Notes: a model not told the origin generated them from the sequence alone. A DNA stretch of 41,627 nucleotides from Tetragenococcus halophilus (GCF_021474685.1 NZ_JAKEIT010000023.1:1-41627), one strand, 5' to 3'. Numbered from the stretch's first letter, positions 8,642 to 17,721 are shown. Numbers and translations are program-made.

Positions 8642-9165
8642 TTTATTTCACCTTGCCATTTCATATCAGAATGTTTTTTTTGTAAATACTTCATGATTTT
8701 ACGTTCAAAAAAACGATTAAAACGCGTTTTCCAACCATCAGTAACGACTACGGGTTTAGTTAAAACACTCCAAACACCTGCACTATTCGCTGCTTTAACA
8801 TCTGTCATCAACTGATCCCCAAGCATAATCGCTTCTTTTTTGTCTACATTTAATTGCTTACAGGCTCTATTGATGCCAAATGAAAAAGGTTTTAAGGCTC
8901 GAGCAATATAAGACACTCCTAATTTATCTGTCACTCTACTAACACGTTGCGCGCTGTTATTTGATACAACCACAACAGAAATATCTGCTTGTCGCATAGC
9001 TTGCAACCAATTTCTTAACTCAATTGTGCCATCTGGGTAATCCCAAGCAATTAAAGTATTATCAAGATCTGTTAATACAACCTTTATACCAACGGATTTT
9101 AATTGCTCTGGCGTGATTTGATAAATTGACTCAATCATCCAATTCGGTTTATAACTTGAAAACAT
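8638..9165 (-). CDS. yqeG: YqeG-family HAD IIIA phosphatase
   Basis: A 175-residue HAD-superfamily protein with motif I DLDNTLIAWD, motif II VVVVSNNS and motif III GDQLMTDVKAAN. In other bacteria relatives include phosphatidylglycerophosphate phosphatases (GEP4/PgpP-like), so a role in phosphatidylglycerol synthesis is plausible but unproven here. It is the first gene of the yqeG-yqeH-yhbY-nadD-yqeK-rsfS operon. Confidence 0.92.
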   Translation of the reverse strand: MFSSYKPNWMIESIYQITPEQLKSVGIKVVLTDLDNTLIAWDYPDGTIELRNWLQAMRQADISVVVVSNNSAQRVSRVTDKLGVSYIARALKPFSFGINRACKQLNVDKKEAIMLGDQLMTDVKAANSAGVWSVLTKPVVVTDGWKTRFNRFFERKIMKYLQKKHSDMKWQGEIK

Positions 9166-9192
9166 TAATCATTTTTCTCCTCAAATGAACAA

Positions 9193-9273
9193 GCTCATGA
9201 TAATGATCACGAGCGTTCTTATCTAACTTGCAAAAATATATTTCTTTTTAACTCTTCACAAATGTTGATTATA
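9193..9273 (-). promoter_or_regulatory. promoter -10 and leader hairpin of the yqeG operon
   Basis: A minus-strand TATAAT (complement of 9268-9273) lies about 100 nt before the yqeG start; no good -35 is visible. The leader contains an inverted repeat at 9193-9214 (GCTC-A-TGAT with ATCA-C-GAGC, one mismatch) without a T-run, so it is more likely an operator or mRNA structure than a terminator. Confidence 0.4.
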
Positions 9274-9287
9274 CAATAAATTTTCAT

Positions 9288-9313
9288 AAAGGAAAAGTTT
9301 TGACTTTTCCTTT
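9288..9313 (-). terminator. weak hairpin after the membrane-protein gene
   Basis: AAAGGAAAAG at 9288-9297 pairs with CTTTTCCTTT around 9304-9313. It is A/T-rich with only a weak T-run, and lies just after the stop of the padR-linked membrane protein. Confidence 0.45.
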
Positions 9314-9346
9314 TGCTTATTCAAGGGTCAAAGAAAAATTTTTTCT

Positions 9347-10021
9347 TCATATCGTCTTTCTTATACTTCTTCCCAATAAATATAGGATAATGCCAAACAA
9401 CAAAATAATATAAAAAGGTAATTCAACTTTTGGACCCACATCAGGTACAATAAAAGCGATCAAAACAAACAATCCTACTGCAAAAATACCGAAAAGGCCT
9501 GATAAAAAAAGAAATCTTTTGTTATTGATCTCTTTAAAACAAGTCCAGCGAATATATTTAAGCGCCAAATACATGACTAAAAAGGCAAACGGAATATCTA
9601 GTAAAGCTTTAAGAGCTAAAGTTTCTAGATAATAGGTGTTACTTATTGAACTTAGGTCAAATATAAAAGGACCTAAGTAGTTAATAACTCCAGTAGTAAG
9701 GCTAAGAGCTGCCACAAAATAGCATATTAACATAAAGAAAAACTGTATATGTTTTTTGGTTACTTCTTTGGGAAGCTCTCCAAGGATTTCATTGGCATAT
9801 TTTTTTGGGTTGTCTCCAAAAACCTCTTTAGCTGTTTTTCCTTCTGCCTGTGCATCTATTAGATGATCGAGTAGCTCAACTAAGATTTTTTCCATTTCTT
9901 GGTCAGACTTATTATATGATGTACGTATATAAATCAACATATCTTCATAATATTTTTTATTTTCTTGCGACAGTCGTTTGCGCTTTTCATTGTTCAATTC
10001 AATGAGTTCTTTTTCACCCAT
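9347..10021 (-). CDS. DUF1129/HAAS-like membrane protein, PadR partner
   Basis: A soluble N-terminal part (residues 1-90) with a helical segment EMEKILVELLDHLIDAQAEGKTAKEVFG resembles the HAAS/DUF1129 region found with PadR regulators. Four hydrophobic segments follow (about residues 93-115, 135-160, 172-195 and 200-217). The gene starts one base after the padR stop, so the two are a pair. In such pairs the membrane protein is thought to sense envelope or drug stress together with PadR; this is inference. Confidence 0.72.
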   Translation of the reverse strand: MGEKELIELNNEKRKRLSQENKKYYEDMLIYIRTSYNKSDQEMEKILVELLDHLIDAQAEGKTAKEVFGDNPKKYANEILGELPKEVTKKHIQFFFMLICYFVAALSLTTGVINYLGPFIFDLSSISNTYYLETLALKALLDIPFAFLVMYLALKYIRWTCFKEINNKRFLFLSGLFGIFAVGLFVLIAFIVPDVGPKVELPFYIILLFGIILYLLGRSIRKTI

Positions 10022-10022
10022 G

Positions 10023-10355
10023 CTAATCCTCCTTATGTAATAATTGTTCCACTGGCTGTTTAATAGCTTCCCAATTTACTTTAAAATCATCCAGGGCTTT
10101 GGCACCCGCTTTTGTTAAATAATAATATTTTCTATTAGGGCCTGTTGGTGATGATTTCATCTGACCTTCAAGCAGTTTCTCTTTTTGCAAGCGCAGTAAA
10201 ATAGGGTAAATCGATCCCTCGCTAACAAAAAGTCCATAACCTTGGAGCTTCAGCGACAATTCATATCCATATACCGCTTGGCGATCAACTACAGCAAGAA
10301 TACAACCCTCTAAAATTCCTTTTAATAATTGAGTGCGTATCGACAATGATCTCAC
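10023..10355 (-). CDS. PadR-family transcriptional regulator
   Basis: A 110-residue winged-helix repressor with the PadR landmarks LLKGILEGCILAVV, YGYELSLKL, VSEGSIYPILLRLQKE and GPNRKYYYLT. The ligand is unknown. It is the first gene of a two-gene operon and probably autoregulates through the repeats upstream. Confidence 0.92.
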   Translation of the reverse strand: MRSLSIRTQLLKGILEGCILAVVDRQAVYGYELSLKLQGYGLFVSEGSIYPILLRLQKEKLLEGQMKSSPTGPNRKYYYLTKAGAKALDDFKVNWEAIKQPVEQLLHKED

Positions 10356-10390
10356 CTACTTCGTATTCAAAGTCTTTAATTCATGTTTAA

Positions 10391-10475
10391 CGGGGCTACC
10401 TTATATTACCATATAGTTTAGTAAAAATATAACTACCTTGCAATGCAACTTAGTAGGTTTCTTACTAAATTATTG
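10391..10475. promoter_or_regulatory. repeat-rich operator/promoter region between padR and the ATP-grasp gene
   Basis: A minus-strand promoter candidate for padR is TTGCAA (10438-10443), 17 nt, TAAACT. It overlaps a near-palindrome TTGCAATGCAA (10438-10448). TTAGTA occurs at 10418 and 10450, the latter facing TACTAA at 10463-10468. The density of repeats suggests operator function; which protein binds is unknown. Confidence 0.4.
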
Positions 10476-10571
10476 CAGGTGAAATAATTATTAGAATAAT
10501 CAGATTTTTCGGACGATTCCTCGCTTTAGCTGCTAAGATATGTTAATATATTCAAAAAGGAAGTCGATCAT

Positions 10572-11768
10572 ATGAAACAGCCTAAAAATTTCATTATTAT
10601 TTCGCCTCATTTTCCCGAGAATTTTTCCACATTTGCTGTTTGTTTACGAGAAAGAGGTTTTAATACCCTAGGAATTGCTGATATCGCTTATGATCAACTA
10701 AGCGATACTTTAAAAAACGCCTTAACTGAATATTACCGTGTAAATGATATGAATGATTACGATCAAATGTACCGTGCGGTTGCTTTTTTCGCCCATAAAT
10801 ATGGTAGGATCGATAGAATTGAGTCCCATAACGAACATTGGTTGGAATTAGACGCGCAATTGCGAACAGATTTCAATGTAGTTGGCTATACCCTTACAGA
10901 CCTTGAGCCAATCAAAAAGAAATCTAGTATGAAGAAACAATTCCGATCGTTAGATCTTCCTGTAGCAGAAGGTCGTGTATTTTCTGATGAAGAAGATGCT
11001 TTTTTCCTAGCAAAAGAACTGGGTTATCCAGTGATCGTAAAGCCTGATAGCGGAGTGGGCGCAGGCGATACTTACAAAATCAAGAGTCCAGATGAGCTAG
11101 CTACATTTTTTAATGAAAATGATATGATGAATGATTTTATTATGGAAGAATTTATTCCTGGAGATGTCGTTACCTTTGATGGATTATGTGATCAAGAAGG
11201 TCAGATTGTCTTTTATTCTAGCTTAGACTATAATATTGCAGTTTTAGAGACGGTGGAAAATGATAGCGATATGTATTTTTACTTACCACGTGAAATCCCA
11301 GAAGACTTAATCGAGATGGGCACAAAAATTGCAGAAGGATTTCAGGTAAAGGAACGTTTCTTTCATTTTGAATTTTTCCGTACCTATCCAAACGGTGAGT
11401 TATTGCCGCTTGAAGTGAATATGCGCCCGCCAGGCGGACCAACAATTGATATGTTTAATTACGTTAACGAGTTCAATATTTTTGCTGAATATGCCAATAT
11501 TGTCAAAGAAAATCAATTTAAAGCGCCTGTTGATCGTCTTTACAACTGTGCCTATATTTCTCGAAAGGCTAATAAAATTTTTAACTATACACATGATAAT
11601 GAAGCGATTCGACAAAAATTAGGAGCATCCCTCGTAGGTATTCAGTCGATCCCTGATATTTTTTCAACGATTTTAGGCACAGAAGGCTATATTGTTCGTT
11701 CCCCGGACTTGGAGGAATTATTTGATCATATAAACTATATCAGTCAAAAACAAGAAGCAGTAGGCTAA
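10572..11768 (+). CDS. ATP-grasp domain protein (carboxylate-amine ligase type)
   Basis: ATP-grasp enzymes join a carboxylate to a nucleophile through an acyl-phosphate. Residues 1-110 form a pre-ATP-grasp region; GYPVIVKPDSGVGAGDTY near residue 155 is the ATP-binding lysine and glycine-rich loop; MEEFIPGDVVTFDG near 195 and LEVNMRPPGGPTIDM near 281 carry the ATP/Mg-binding glutamates and asparagine. It resembles carbamoyl-phosphate-synthase-like ATP-grasps but lacks other domains, so the substrate is unknown. AAGGAAG lies 8 nt before the start. An esterase gene follows after 17 bases, indicating a two-gene operon. Confidence 0.85.
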   Translation: MKQPKNFIIISPHFPENFSTFAVCLRERGFNTLGIADIAYDQLSDTLKNALTEYYRVNDMNDYDQMYRAVAFFAHKYGRIDRIESHNEHWLELDAQLRTDFNVVGYTLTDLEPIKKKSSMKKQFRSLDLPVAEGRVFSDEEDAFFLAKELGYPVIVKPDSGVGAGDTYKIKSPDELATFFNENDMMNDFIMEEFIPGDVVTFDGLCDQEGQIVFYSSLDYNIAVLETVENDSDMYFYLPREIPEDLIEMGTKIAEGFQVKERFFHFEFFRTYPNGELLPLEVNMRPPGGPTIDMFNYVNEFNIFAEYANIVKENQFKAPVDRLYNCAYISRKANKIFNYTHDNEAIRQKLGASLVGIQSIPDIFSTILGTEGYIVRSPDLEELFDHINYISQKQEAVG

Positions 11769-11785
11769 AAAGAGGAGGAAGTTCA

Positions 11786-12538
11786 ATGCATTTTGAACAA
11801 CGCAGTTTTTACAGTAACCAACTAGAAAAAGAAATGCCTTTTAATATTTATGGACATGCTGGTAAAGCTGTCCTTGTCTTCCCTTCATCTGGCGGAAGCC
11901 AAAATGAATACGCTGATTTTGGGATGATCGCTTCTTGTAGTTCATTTATTGAAGAAGGTCTTTTACGATTTTATACAGCTGCTTCTTATGATAATGAGTC
12001 TTGGTTGGCCAACAATAAATCGCCTCATGAAATGGCCGAAGCGCATAGACGTTACGAAAATTACATTATACAAGAACTCATTCCGTTAATTACTTACGAA
12101 ACAAATTCACCTCATGTAATTGCAACTGGCTGTAGTATGGGCGGATTTCATACGATGAATTTTGCTTTAAAACATCCAGATATTTTTACAACAGCTATTG
12201 CTTTAAGCGGTGTTTATGATATTCGTTTCTTTACTGGAGATTACTATAATGATCTAGCTATTTATTTTAATTCCCCTATTGATTACTTGCCTAGTCTGGA
12301 AGACCCTTGGTTTATTGACCGCTATCGGCAAAATACTTATATTACTTGTGTCGGACAAGGAGATTGGGAACTTCCTCATCTTTTACAAACGCAAAATCTG
12401 CAACAGATATTTGAAGAAAAAGAGCTGCCTGCTTGGTTTGACTATTGGGGTGAAGATAGTGCCCACGACTGGGAATGGTGGTCTAAACAGATCGCTTACT
12501 TTATGAATGAATTGAATAAACAAAAAGCGCTAATTTAA
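11786..12538 (+). CDS. esterase-family alpha/beta hydrolase, partner of the ATP-grasp protein
   Basis: A 250-residue cytosolic hydrolase. The nucleophile elbow GCSMGG places the catalytic serine at residue 117; GQGDWE and the late DSAHDWEWW supply likely acid and histidine. It fits the esterase D family (PF00756), which includes acyl and carbohydrate esterases. A strong GAGGAGG ribosome-binding site precedes the ATG. Pairing with the ATP-grasp gene suggests that one enzyme makes and the other cleaves, or activates, a common acyl product; this is inference. Confidence 0.85.
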   Translation: MHFEQRSFYSNQLEKEMPFNIYGHAGKAVLVFPSSGGSQNEYADFGMIASCSSFIEEGLLRFYTAASYDNESWLANNKSPHEMAEAHRRYENYIIQELIPLITYETNSPHVIATGCSMGGFHTMNFALKHPDIFTTAIALSGVYDIRFFTGDYYNDLAIYFNSPIDYLPSLEDPWFIDRYRQNTYITCVGQGDWELPHLLQTQNLQQIFEEKELPAWFDYWGEDSAHDWEWWSKQIAYFMNELNKQKALI

Positions 12539-12541
12539 AAG

Positions 12542-12583
12542 AAAAACCTTCCTAACAGGCAAAAACTTGTTAGGAAGGTTTTT
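12542..12583. terminator. bidirectional terminator between convergent esterase genes
   Basis: AAAAACCTTCCTAACA (12542-12557) pairs with TGTTAGGAAGGTTTTT (about 12567-12582), a 14-16 bp perfect stem with A and T flanks on both sides. Confidence 0.9.
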
Positions 12584-12585
12584 GC

Positions 12586-13404
12586 TTAATCTACATTAAA
12601 AGCAAAAGCTAAAAACTCACCAAAATGGTCTGCCCAGTATTTTTCAAAATGGTATTCTCCAGAAAAAATCCGCAAGCTAAGACATTCAAGGTCATGACCG
12701 TTTTCTAGTAAGGTATTATAATAACGAATAGAACTATCGATGTAAGCTTGATCCGTATCTTTAGTTGTTAACATCTGATCTTCTTCATTTCCCTCATTGG
12801 TTCCTGATTGAATATAAACCTTGCTTTTAGGATTTATAGGATTTGCGTACAAATGATTGATAAAAACCTCTTCACATAGCCAAGAAGCAAGGGAAAAAAT
12901 ACCTAAACCACCAAAAGTATCGGGATAAGCAGCGCCCGTATAAGCAGTAATCACTGCTCCTAGCGAACTGCCGGCTAAAATTGTATCTTTACGCTCTTTT
13001 TTTGTGCGATAATGTGTATCAATAAATGGTTTGACGGTTTCAACCAGCCACTTTGCATAATCTTTTCCCATGCCACCAGCTGAAATGGTTTGTTCTTCAT
13101 TTTCAACCTTTATTTCCCAAGGTATATATTCATCAAAACGTTTTTCCTCACTATTATCAATACCGACAATAATTACTGGAGGTAAAATTTTCGACTTTTT
13201 TAATAAAGGGATTAATTTCCAAGAATAGCCCGAATATGACTCTCGACTGAAAAAAATATTCTGACCATCATGCATGTATACCACTGGATAGTGTGTAGTC
13301 TCTGATTCATAATTACTGGGTAATAAAACACGTACCCTTCGTTTTTCTTTCATATAAGGAACTTCCAAAAAATGCTCATGAAGCGCTAAATAATCTGAAT
13401 TCAT
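12586..13404 (-). CDS. second esterase-family alpha/beta hydrolase
   Basis: A 272-residue serine hydrolase with VVYMHDGQN near residue 41, nucleophile elbow AGSSLG (Ser147) and the C-terminal YHFEKYW as probable catalytic histidine. This is the PF00756 esterase pattern (IroE/BesA/YbbA-like). No signal peptide is visible, so it acts in the cytosol. It lies downstream of the amidase gene on the same strand with a 63-base spacer, and converges on the ATP-grasp/esterase operon. The native ester is unknown. Confidence 0.85.
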   Translation of the reverse strand: MNSDYLALHEHFLEVPYMKEKRRVRVLLPSNYESETTHYPVVYMHDGQNIFFSRESYSGYSWKLIPLLKKSKILPPVIIVGIDNSEEKRFDEYIPWEIKVENEEQTISAGGMGKDYAKWLVETVKPFIDTHYRTKKERKDTILAGSSLGAVITAYTGAAYPDTFGGLGIFSLASWLCEEVFINHLYANPINPKSKVYIQSGTNEGNEEDQMLTTKDTDQAYIDSSIRYYNTLLENGHDLECLSLRIFSGEYHFEKYWADHFGEFLAFAFNVD

Positions 13405-13467
13405 CTTCTATCCTTTCCTTGCTGATTATGAAAACTGCAACAAAATTTTTAATGAAACGATCAAAAG

Positions 13468-14928
13468 CTATTGATAATAAGCAGGTAAGTGAAAGCGTTG
13501 ATTGTTTTCAAATATCTCTCCAACTTCAAAAAGCAAATCCTCACGACCTTTAGCTGCCATAAATTGAATTCCCAAAGGAAGCCCTTCATTAGTCAAATGA
13601 GTAGGCAAACTGATCGCTGGTTGTCCAGTTAAGTTTGCTAATTGAGTGAATGGCGAAAATCGTAAGCTTTTATCAAACATTTCATAAACCAAATCACCTG
13701 CTTGTTTTAAGGAATAACTTTGTATTTGTGCTAATTGCGTGCGAATAGTATCACTCTGCAAATCATCAGTGATTTTAGGGGCTGAATAAGCGGTGGTCGG
13801 CGTTAACAACAAATCATAATTTCCAAATAGCTCTTCCATCTGCGCTGCTGCTTGATCCCAAGCATTAAGATTATGGATGTAACTTGCTGCTGATTGTTTC
13901 AAACCATATTGATATAAACCCCAAGACATCAATTCCATATCTTCTTTTTCAATCGGACGAGCTAAAGTATAAGAAAGTTCTTCCATCATAGCAGCTGTTT
14001 CTGCGCCATTCATATGATAATAAGACTGCATTAGTTTTTTTCCTTCGATCGGTAAAGAAATTTCTTCTACCCTATGCCCCTCTTTTGTTAGAAAAGAAGC
14101 TGCATTTTTTACTGCTGTCATCGCCTCTTCTGATACTTCACTACCCACTGGCGAAGTTATGATAAAAGCTATTTTGAGTTCTTTTTTATTAGCACTTCTG
14201 CTATGCTCCCATTCCACTTTGGGCGCTTGATAAGGCGCTGCGTTTTCCGTACCTCTTATCGCATAAAAAAGCGTATTTGTATCCCGCATTGAAACGGTTA
14301 AAGCAAAAGAAATCGAAGCTCCTTGCCAAGCACGAAATCCTGCAGGACCAACAGGCATCGTTCCGCGAGTGGGTTTTAATCCAATTAAACCACTAAAAGA
14401 TGCCGGAATACGAATCGAGCCGCCACCATCACTGGCTGCAGCAAGCGGGAACATACCAGAAGCCACACTAGCTGCTGCTCCTCCACTTGAACCTCCTGGA
14501 GAATAATTAAGATTCCAAGGATTTAAAGTATTGCCATAAAGTGTCGGATCAGTAACATTTTTAAACCCGAATTCTGGAGCATTTGTTTGCCCCAAAGGAA
14601 TCAATCCTGCTGTTTCCAAAGCCTGTACAAAATGATTGCTGGCTGATGCACGATTTGTTTTTAATAAACGACTGCCAGCAGTGGACAACCATCCCTTTTT
14701 ATCCTGACCTAACATTTTTAAAGGTAAAGGCAAACCAGCAAAAGGGGTTTTTTCTATATTTTTACTAGCTTCATACTGTTTTTTAGCATCTTCTTTAGCA
14801 AAAGTTACCAGTGCATTTATTTGTGGATTTTCTTTTTCTACTTTATTTTCTATTAAAGCCAGTAATTCTTCAAAAGAAATTTTTTGTTTTTTTAATCGGT
14901 CTGCCCAATACAAAGCATCATGTATCAT
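13468..14928 (-). CDS. amidase signature family protein
   Basis: A 486-residue amidase. The Ser-cisSer-Lys triad is visible as Lys71 (PLPLKMLGQ), Ser147 (SPGGSSGGAAA) and Ser171 (SDGGGSIRIPAS), with the usual spacings. The substrate is not predictable: family members range from GatA to peptide and nitrile-derived amidases, and no gatB or gatC lies nearby, so it is not the tRNA amidotransferase. Two GTG codons precede the chosen ATG, but GAGGTGA with a 5-nt gap points to the ATG at 14928. Confidence 0.88.
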   Translation of the reverse strand: MIHDALYWADRLKKQKISFEELLALIENKVEKENPQINALVTFAKEDAKKQYEASKNIEKTPFAGLPLPLKMLGQDKKGWLSTAGSRLLKTNRASASNHFVQALETAGLIPLGQTNAPEFGFKNVTDPTLYGNTLNPWNLNYSPGGSSGGAAASVASGMFPLAAASDGGGSIRIPASFSGLIGLKPTRGTMPVGPAGFRAWQGASISFALTVSMRDTNTLFYAIRGTENAAPYQAPKVEWEHSRSANKKELKIAFIITSPVGSEVSEEAMTAVKNAASFLTKEGHRVEEISLPIEGKKLMQSYYHMNGAETAAMMEELSYTLARPIEKEDMELMSWGLYQYGLKQSAASYIHNLNAWDQAAAQMEELFGNYDLLLTPTTAYSAPKITDDLQSDTIRTQLAQIQSYSLKQAGDLVYEMFDKSLRFSPFTQLANLTGQPAISLPTHLTNEGLPLGIQFMAAKGREDLLFEVGEIFENNQRFHLPAYYQ

Positions 14929-15002
14929 CACACTCACCTCTTCTTTTCTTTTATTTTACTATATAAATAAAAAAGTGTCGCATGTAATTTTTTTGCTAGC
15001 TA

Positions 15003-15031
15003 TTGCTAAAAATAGTTATGACCATTATACT
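15003..15031 (+). promoter_or_regulatory. promoter of the nrdJ operon
   Basis: TTGCTA (15003-15008), 17-nt spacer, TATACT (15026-15031). Transcription would start near 15038, directly at the first NrdR box. Confidence 0.6.
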
Positions 15032-15036
15032 AAGTT

Positions 15037-15083
15037 ATACAATATATCGGATGGAAATACAATAAAAGCACAATATATAGTGT
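15037..15083 (+). promoter_or_regulatory. tandem NrdR boxes upstream of nrdJ
   Basis: The downstream box at 15068-15083, GCACAATATATAGTGT, matches the NrdR consensus acaCwAtATaTwgtgt at 15 of 16 positions. A weaker box at 15037-15052, ATACAATATATCGGAT, matches 12 of 16. They are 31 bases apart, the three-helical-turn spacing typical of NrdR operators. NrdR-nucleotide repression of the operon is inferred. Confidence 0.78.
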
Positions 15084-15115
15084 TTCCAAATGGTTGTCTT
15101 AAAGGAGTTTTTAGC

Positions 15116-17704
15116 ATGAGCGTACAAATAAAAGAACCAGAACTTGATACTAAAAAGTTAAATCAAGACATTAAACAATTTCCCCAAGTTTACCCTATTA
15201 CAGATGATATGCATACAACAAGAGAAGGCGTTTCGCGTTTAGTCATGCTTGATCGTTACGCTTATAAAGATGTAGAACAACGTACACTTGCGGTAGGAGA
15301 TTTAGTTGTTTTAACAGTTAAAAGTGATCCTAATTACCCAGCACGTGGTGTAGGGATCGTTCAAAAAATCGACGACCAGCAGCAAGAAGCAGATATTCTA
15401 GTAGAAGAAGCTTACCGTTTTTCAATTGAAGATCCCGATGAACAAGCTTCAGGTATCGTTACTCGTAATTTAAACGAAATCGATAAACCCTTAGAAGTTT
15501 TTTATGAACAAATCACAAAACGTGTTGCTCACGCTCTAGCAAGTGTAGACCAAACTATCGGTAGCAAGACCATGATTGAAGAAGGATTTTATCAACAATT
15601 AAAAGAAATGAACTTTGTTCCTGCGGGTCGAGTACTCTATGGAGCTGGTTCTGGCGCTAATGTCACCTATTTCAATTGTTACGTTATGCCTTTTGTTCCA
15701 GATTCAAGAAGTGGAATCGCCGAGCATCGTAAAAAAGTAATGGAAATTATGAGTCGCGGAGGCGGCGTTGGTAGTAATGGTTCTGCTTTACGTCCTAGAA
15801 ATGCAATCGTACGAGGTGTCAATGGTAAATCTTCCGGCTCTGTTTCATGGCTAGATGATATCGCCAAATTAACGCATCTAGTTGAACAAGGTGGCAGTCG
15901 ACGTGGCGCTCAAATGATCATGTTAGCCGATTGGCATCCAGATATTATTGAATTTATCGTGTCAAAAATGCAAAATGCGCGTATTTTACGCTATTTATTA
16001 GAAAATACAAATGACAGTCAAATCAAGCAAGCTGTTCATGAAAAATTAAATTTCACTCCTCTTTCGCAAAGTGAACGTGAAATGTATCAATTTATTGTTA
16101 ATCAAAAAAATAATGTAGGATCAGTTCCGCCTGCCATGATCAAAGACGCTCAAACAAAGTTAAATGACGGCGGTACTTATAGTGTAAATAATCCTGAATT
16201 CTTGTCAGGTGCCAACATTTCTTTAACACTAACAGACGATTTCATGCAAGCTGTTAAAAACAATGAAGAATGGCCCCTTCGCTTCCCTGATTTATTTAGT
16301 TATAACTCAGAAGAAATGGATGATTATGATAGAAAATGGGCAGAAATTGGCGATGTACGCCAGTGGGAAGACTTAGGCTATCAAGTAACAACTTATCGAA
16401 CAATTAAAGCTCGTGAATTATGGAAATTGATCAATATCTGCGCAACTTATTCTGCAGAACCAGGCATCTTTTTTATCGATAATGCAAATAACAAGACAAA
16501 CGCTACCGCTTACGGTCAAAAAGTTGTTGCAACCAACCCATGCGGCGAACAACCTTTAGCTCCCAACTCAGTTTGTAACTTAGGTGCCATTAATTTAGCA
16601 AATATGGCAAATAAAGAAACTGCCGAAGTGGACTATGACAAATTAATGGAAACGGTCAAGATCGCTGTACAAATGCAAGATGACGTCATTGACTCAACAC
16701 CTTATTTCTTAGAAGAAAACAAAAAACAAGCTTTAGGTGAACGTCGTGTCGGACTTGGCGTCATGGGACTTGCCGATTTACTTATTTATACTCATCATCG
16801 ATACGGTTCTCAAGAAGGAAACCAAGTTATTGACAAGATTTTCGAAACAATCGCAACCACAGCTTACCGGGAGTCCATTCGTTTAGCAAAATTAAAGGGC
16901 AGCTTCCCATTTTTAATTGGAGAAACCGAAGAAGAAACACAAGAACTAAGACAACGTTTCATTCAAACTGGCTACATGAAAGATATGCCGCAAGATATTC
17001 GAGAAAATATTTTAGCTCATGGTATCCGTAATTCCCATCTATTAACTGTGGCTCCTACCGGTAGTACTGGTACTATGGTAGGCGTTGCCACTGGTTTAGA
17101 GCCTTATTTTGCCTTTAAATATTATCGTAGTGGACGCTTAGGTAAATTTATGGAAGTAAATGCTGAAATTGTGCAAGAATACTTAGATGAACATCCAGAA
17201 TCTGATGCTAGTCACTTGCCTGAATTTTTCGTTTCTTCTATGGAATTAGCGCCCGAAGAACATGTTGATGTGCAAACAACCATTCAACGTTGGGTCGACA
17301 GTTCGATCTCTAAAACTGTAAATGCACCTAAAGGTTACACCGTCGAACAAGTAGCAACTATTTACGAACGACTATATGATGGTAATGCTAAAGGTGGTAC
17401 GGTTTATGTAGACGGCTCACGTGATTCTCAAGTATTAACCCTACAATCAGAAGAAGAAACGGAAAAACAAACCTCTTTGTTTGAAACAGAAGATATCCGT
17501 ATTGTAGATGATTCTGACGAATTAGAACAACTAGTAGAACAAGCAGAAAATGATCATATTCAACAAGAAGGACATACAGATGATGTAATTTACGGTTCTG
17601 ATGTTGGTAATACTTGTCCGATTTGTCGACAAGGAATCGTTAAAGATATAGGTGGTTGTAACACTTGCACAAATTGTCAAGCACAATTACGTTGTGGTTT
17701 GTAA
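15116..17704 (+). CDS. nrdJ: adenosylcobalamin-dependent (class II) ribonucleotide reductase
   Basis: This 862-residue enzyme reduces ribonucleotides to deoxyribonucleotides using a radical from adenosylcobalamin, with or without oxygen. Visible signatures are the early active-site region VTYFNCYVMPF, SRGGGVGSNGSALRPRN, the radical/catalytic NPCGEQPLAPNSVCNLGAI, VAPTGSTGTMVGVATG and a cysteine-rich tail (CPICRQG, GGCNTCTNCQAQLRCG) that regenerates the active-site disulfide. The frame is open 47 codons further upstream, but AAAGGAG 8 nt before the ATG at 15116, and the NrdR boxes inside the extension, fix the start. The adenosyltransferase follows after 17 bases. Confidence 0.95.
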   Translation: MSVQIKEPELDTKKLNQDIKQFPQVYPITDDMHTTREGVSRLVMLDRYAYKDVEQRTLAVGDLVVLTVKSDPNYPARGVGIVQKIDDQQQEADILVEEAYRFSIEDPDEQASGIVTRNLNEIDKPLEVFYEQITKRVAHALASVDQTIGSKTMIEEGFYQQLKEMNFVPAGRVLYGAGSGANVTYFNCYVMPFVPDSRSGIAEHRKKVMEIMSRGGGVGSNGSALRPRNAIVRGVNGKSSGSVSWLDDIAKLTHLVEQGGSRRGAQMIMLADWHPDIIEFIVSKMQNARILRYLLENTNDSQIKQAVHEKLNFTPLSQSEREMYQFIVNQKNNVGSVPPAMIKDAQTKLNDGGTYSVNNPEFLSGANISLTLTDDFMQAVKNNEEWPLRFPDLFSYNSEEMDDYDRKWAEIGDVRQWEDLGYQVTTYRTIKARELWKLINICATYSAEPGIFFIDNANNKTNATAYGQKVVATNPCGEQPLAPNSVCNLGAINLANMANKETAEVDYDKLMETVKIAVQMQDDVIDSTPYFLEENKKQALGERRVGLGVMGLADLLIYTHHRYGSQEGNQVIDKIFETIATTAYRESIRLAKLKGSFPFLIGETEEETQELRQRFIQTGYMKDMPQDIRENILAHGIRNSHLLTVAPTGSTGTMVGVATGLEPYFAFKYYRSGRLGKFMEVNAEIVQEYLDEHPESDASHLPEFFVSSMELAPEEHVDVQTTIQRWVDSSISKTVNAPKGYTVEQVATIYERLYDGNAKGGTVYVDGSRDSQVLTLQSEEETEKQTSLFETEDIRIVDDSDELEQLVEQAENDHIQQEGHTDDVIYGSDVGNTCPICRQGIVKDIGGCNTCTNCQAQLRCGL

Positions 17705-17721
17705 GCTGAGGAGGAAAAATA

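Noticed and set aside
14975-15115. 47-codon N-terminal extension of nrdJ
   Set aside because: The extension covers the promoter and both NrdR boxes and has no ribosome-binding site, while the ATG at 15116 follows AAAGGAG at 8 nt.
14938-15115. Cobalamin riboswitch before nrdJ
   Set aside because: The spacer is short and shows no B12-box-like sequence; the NrdR boxes explain its structure.
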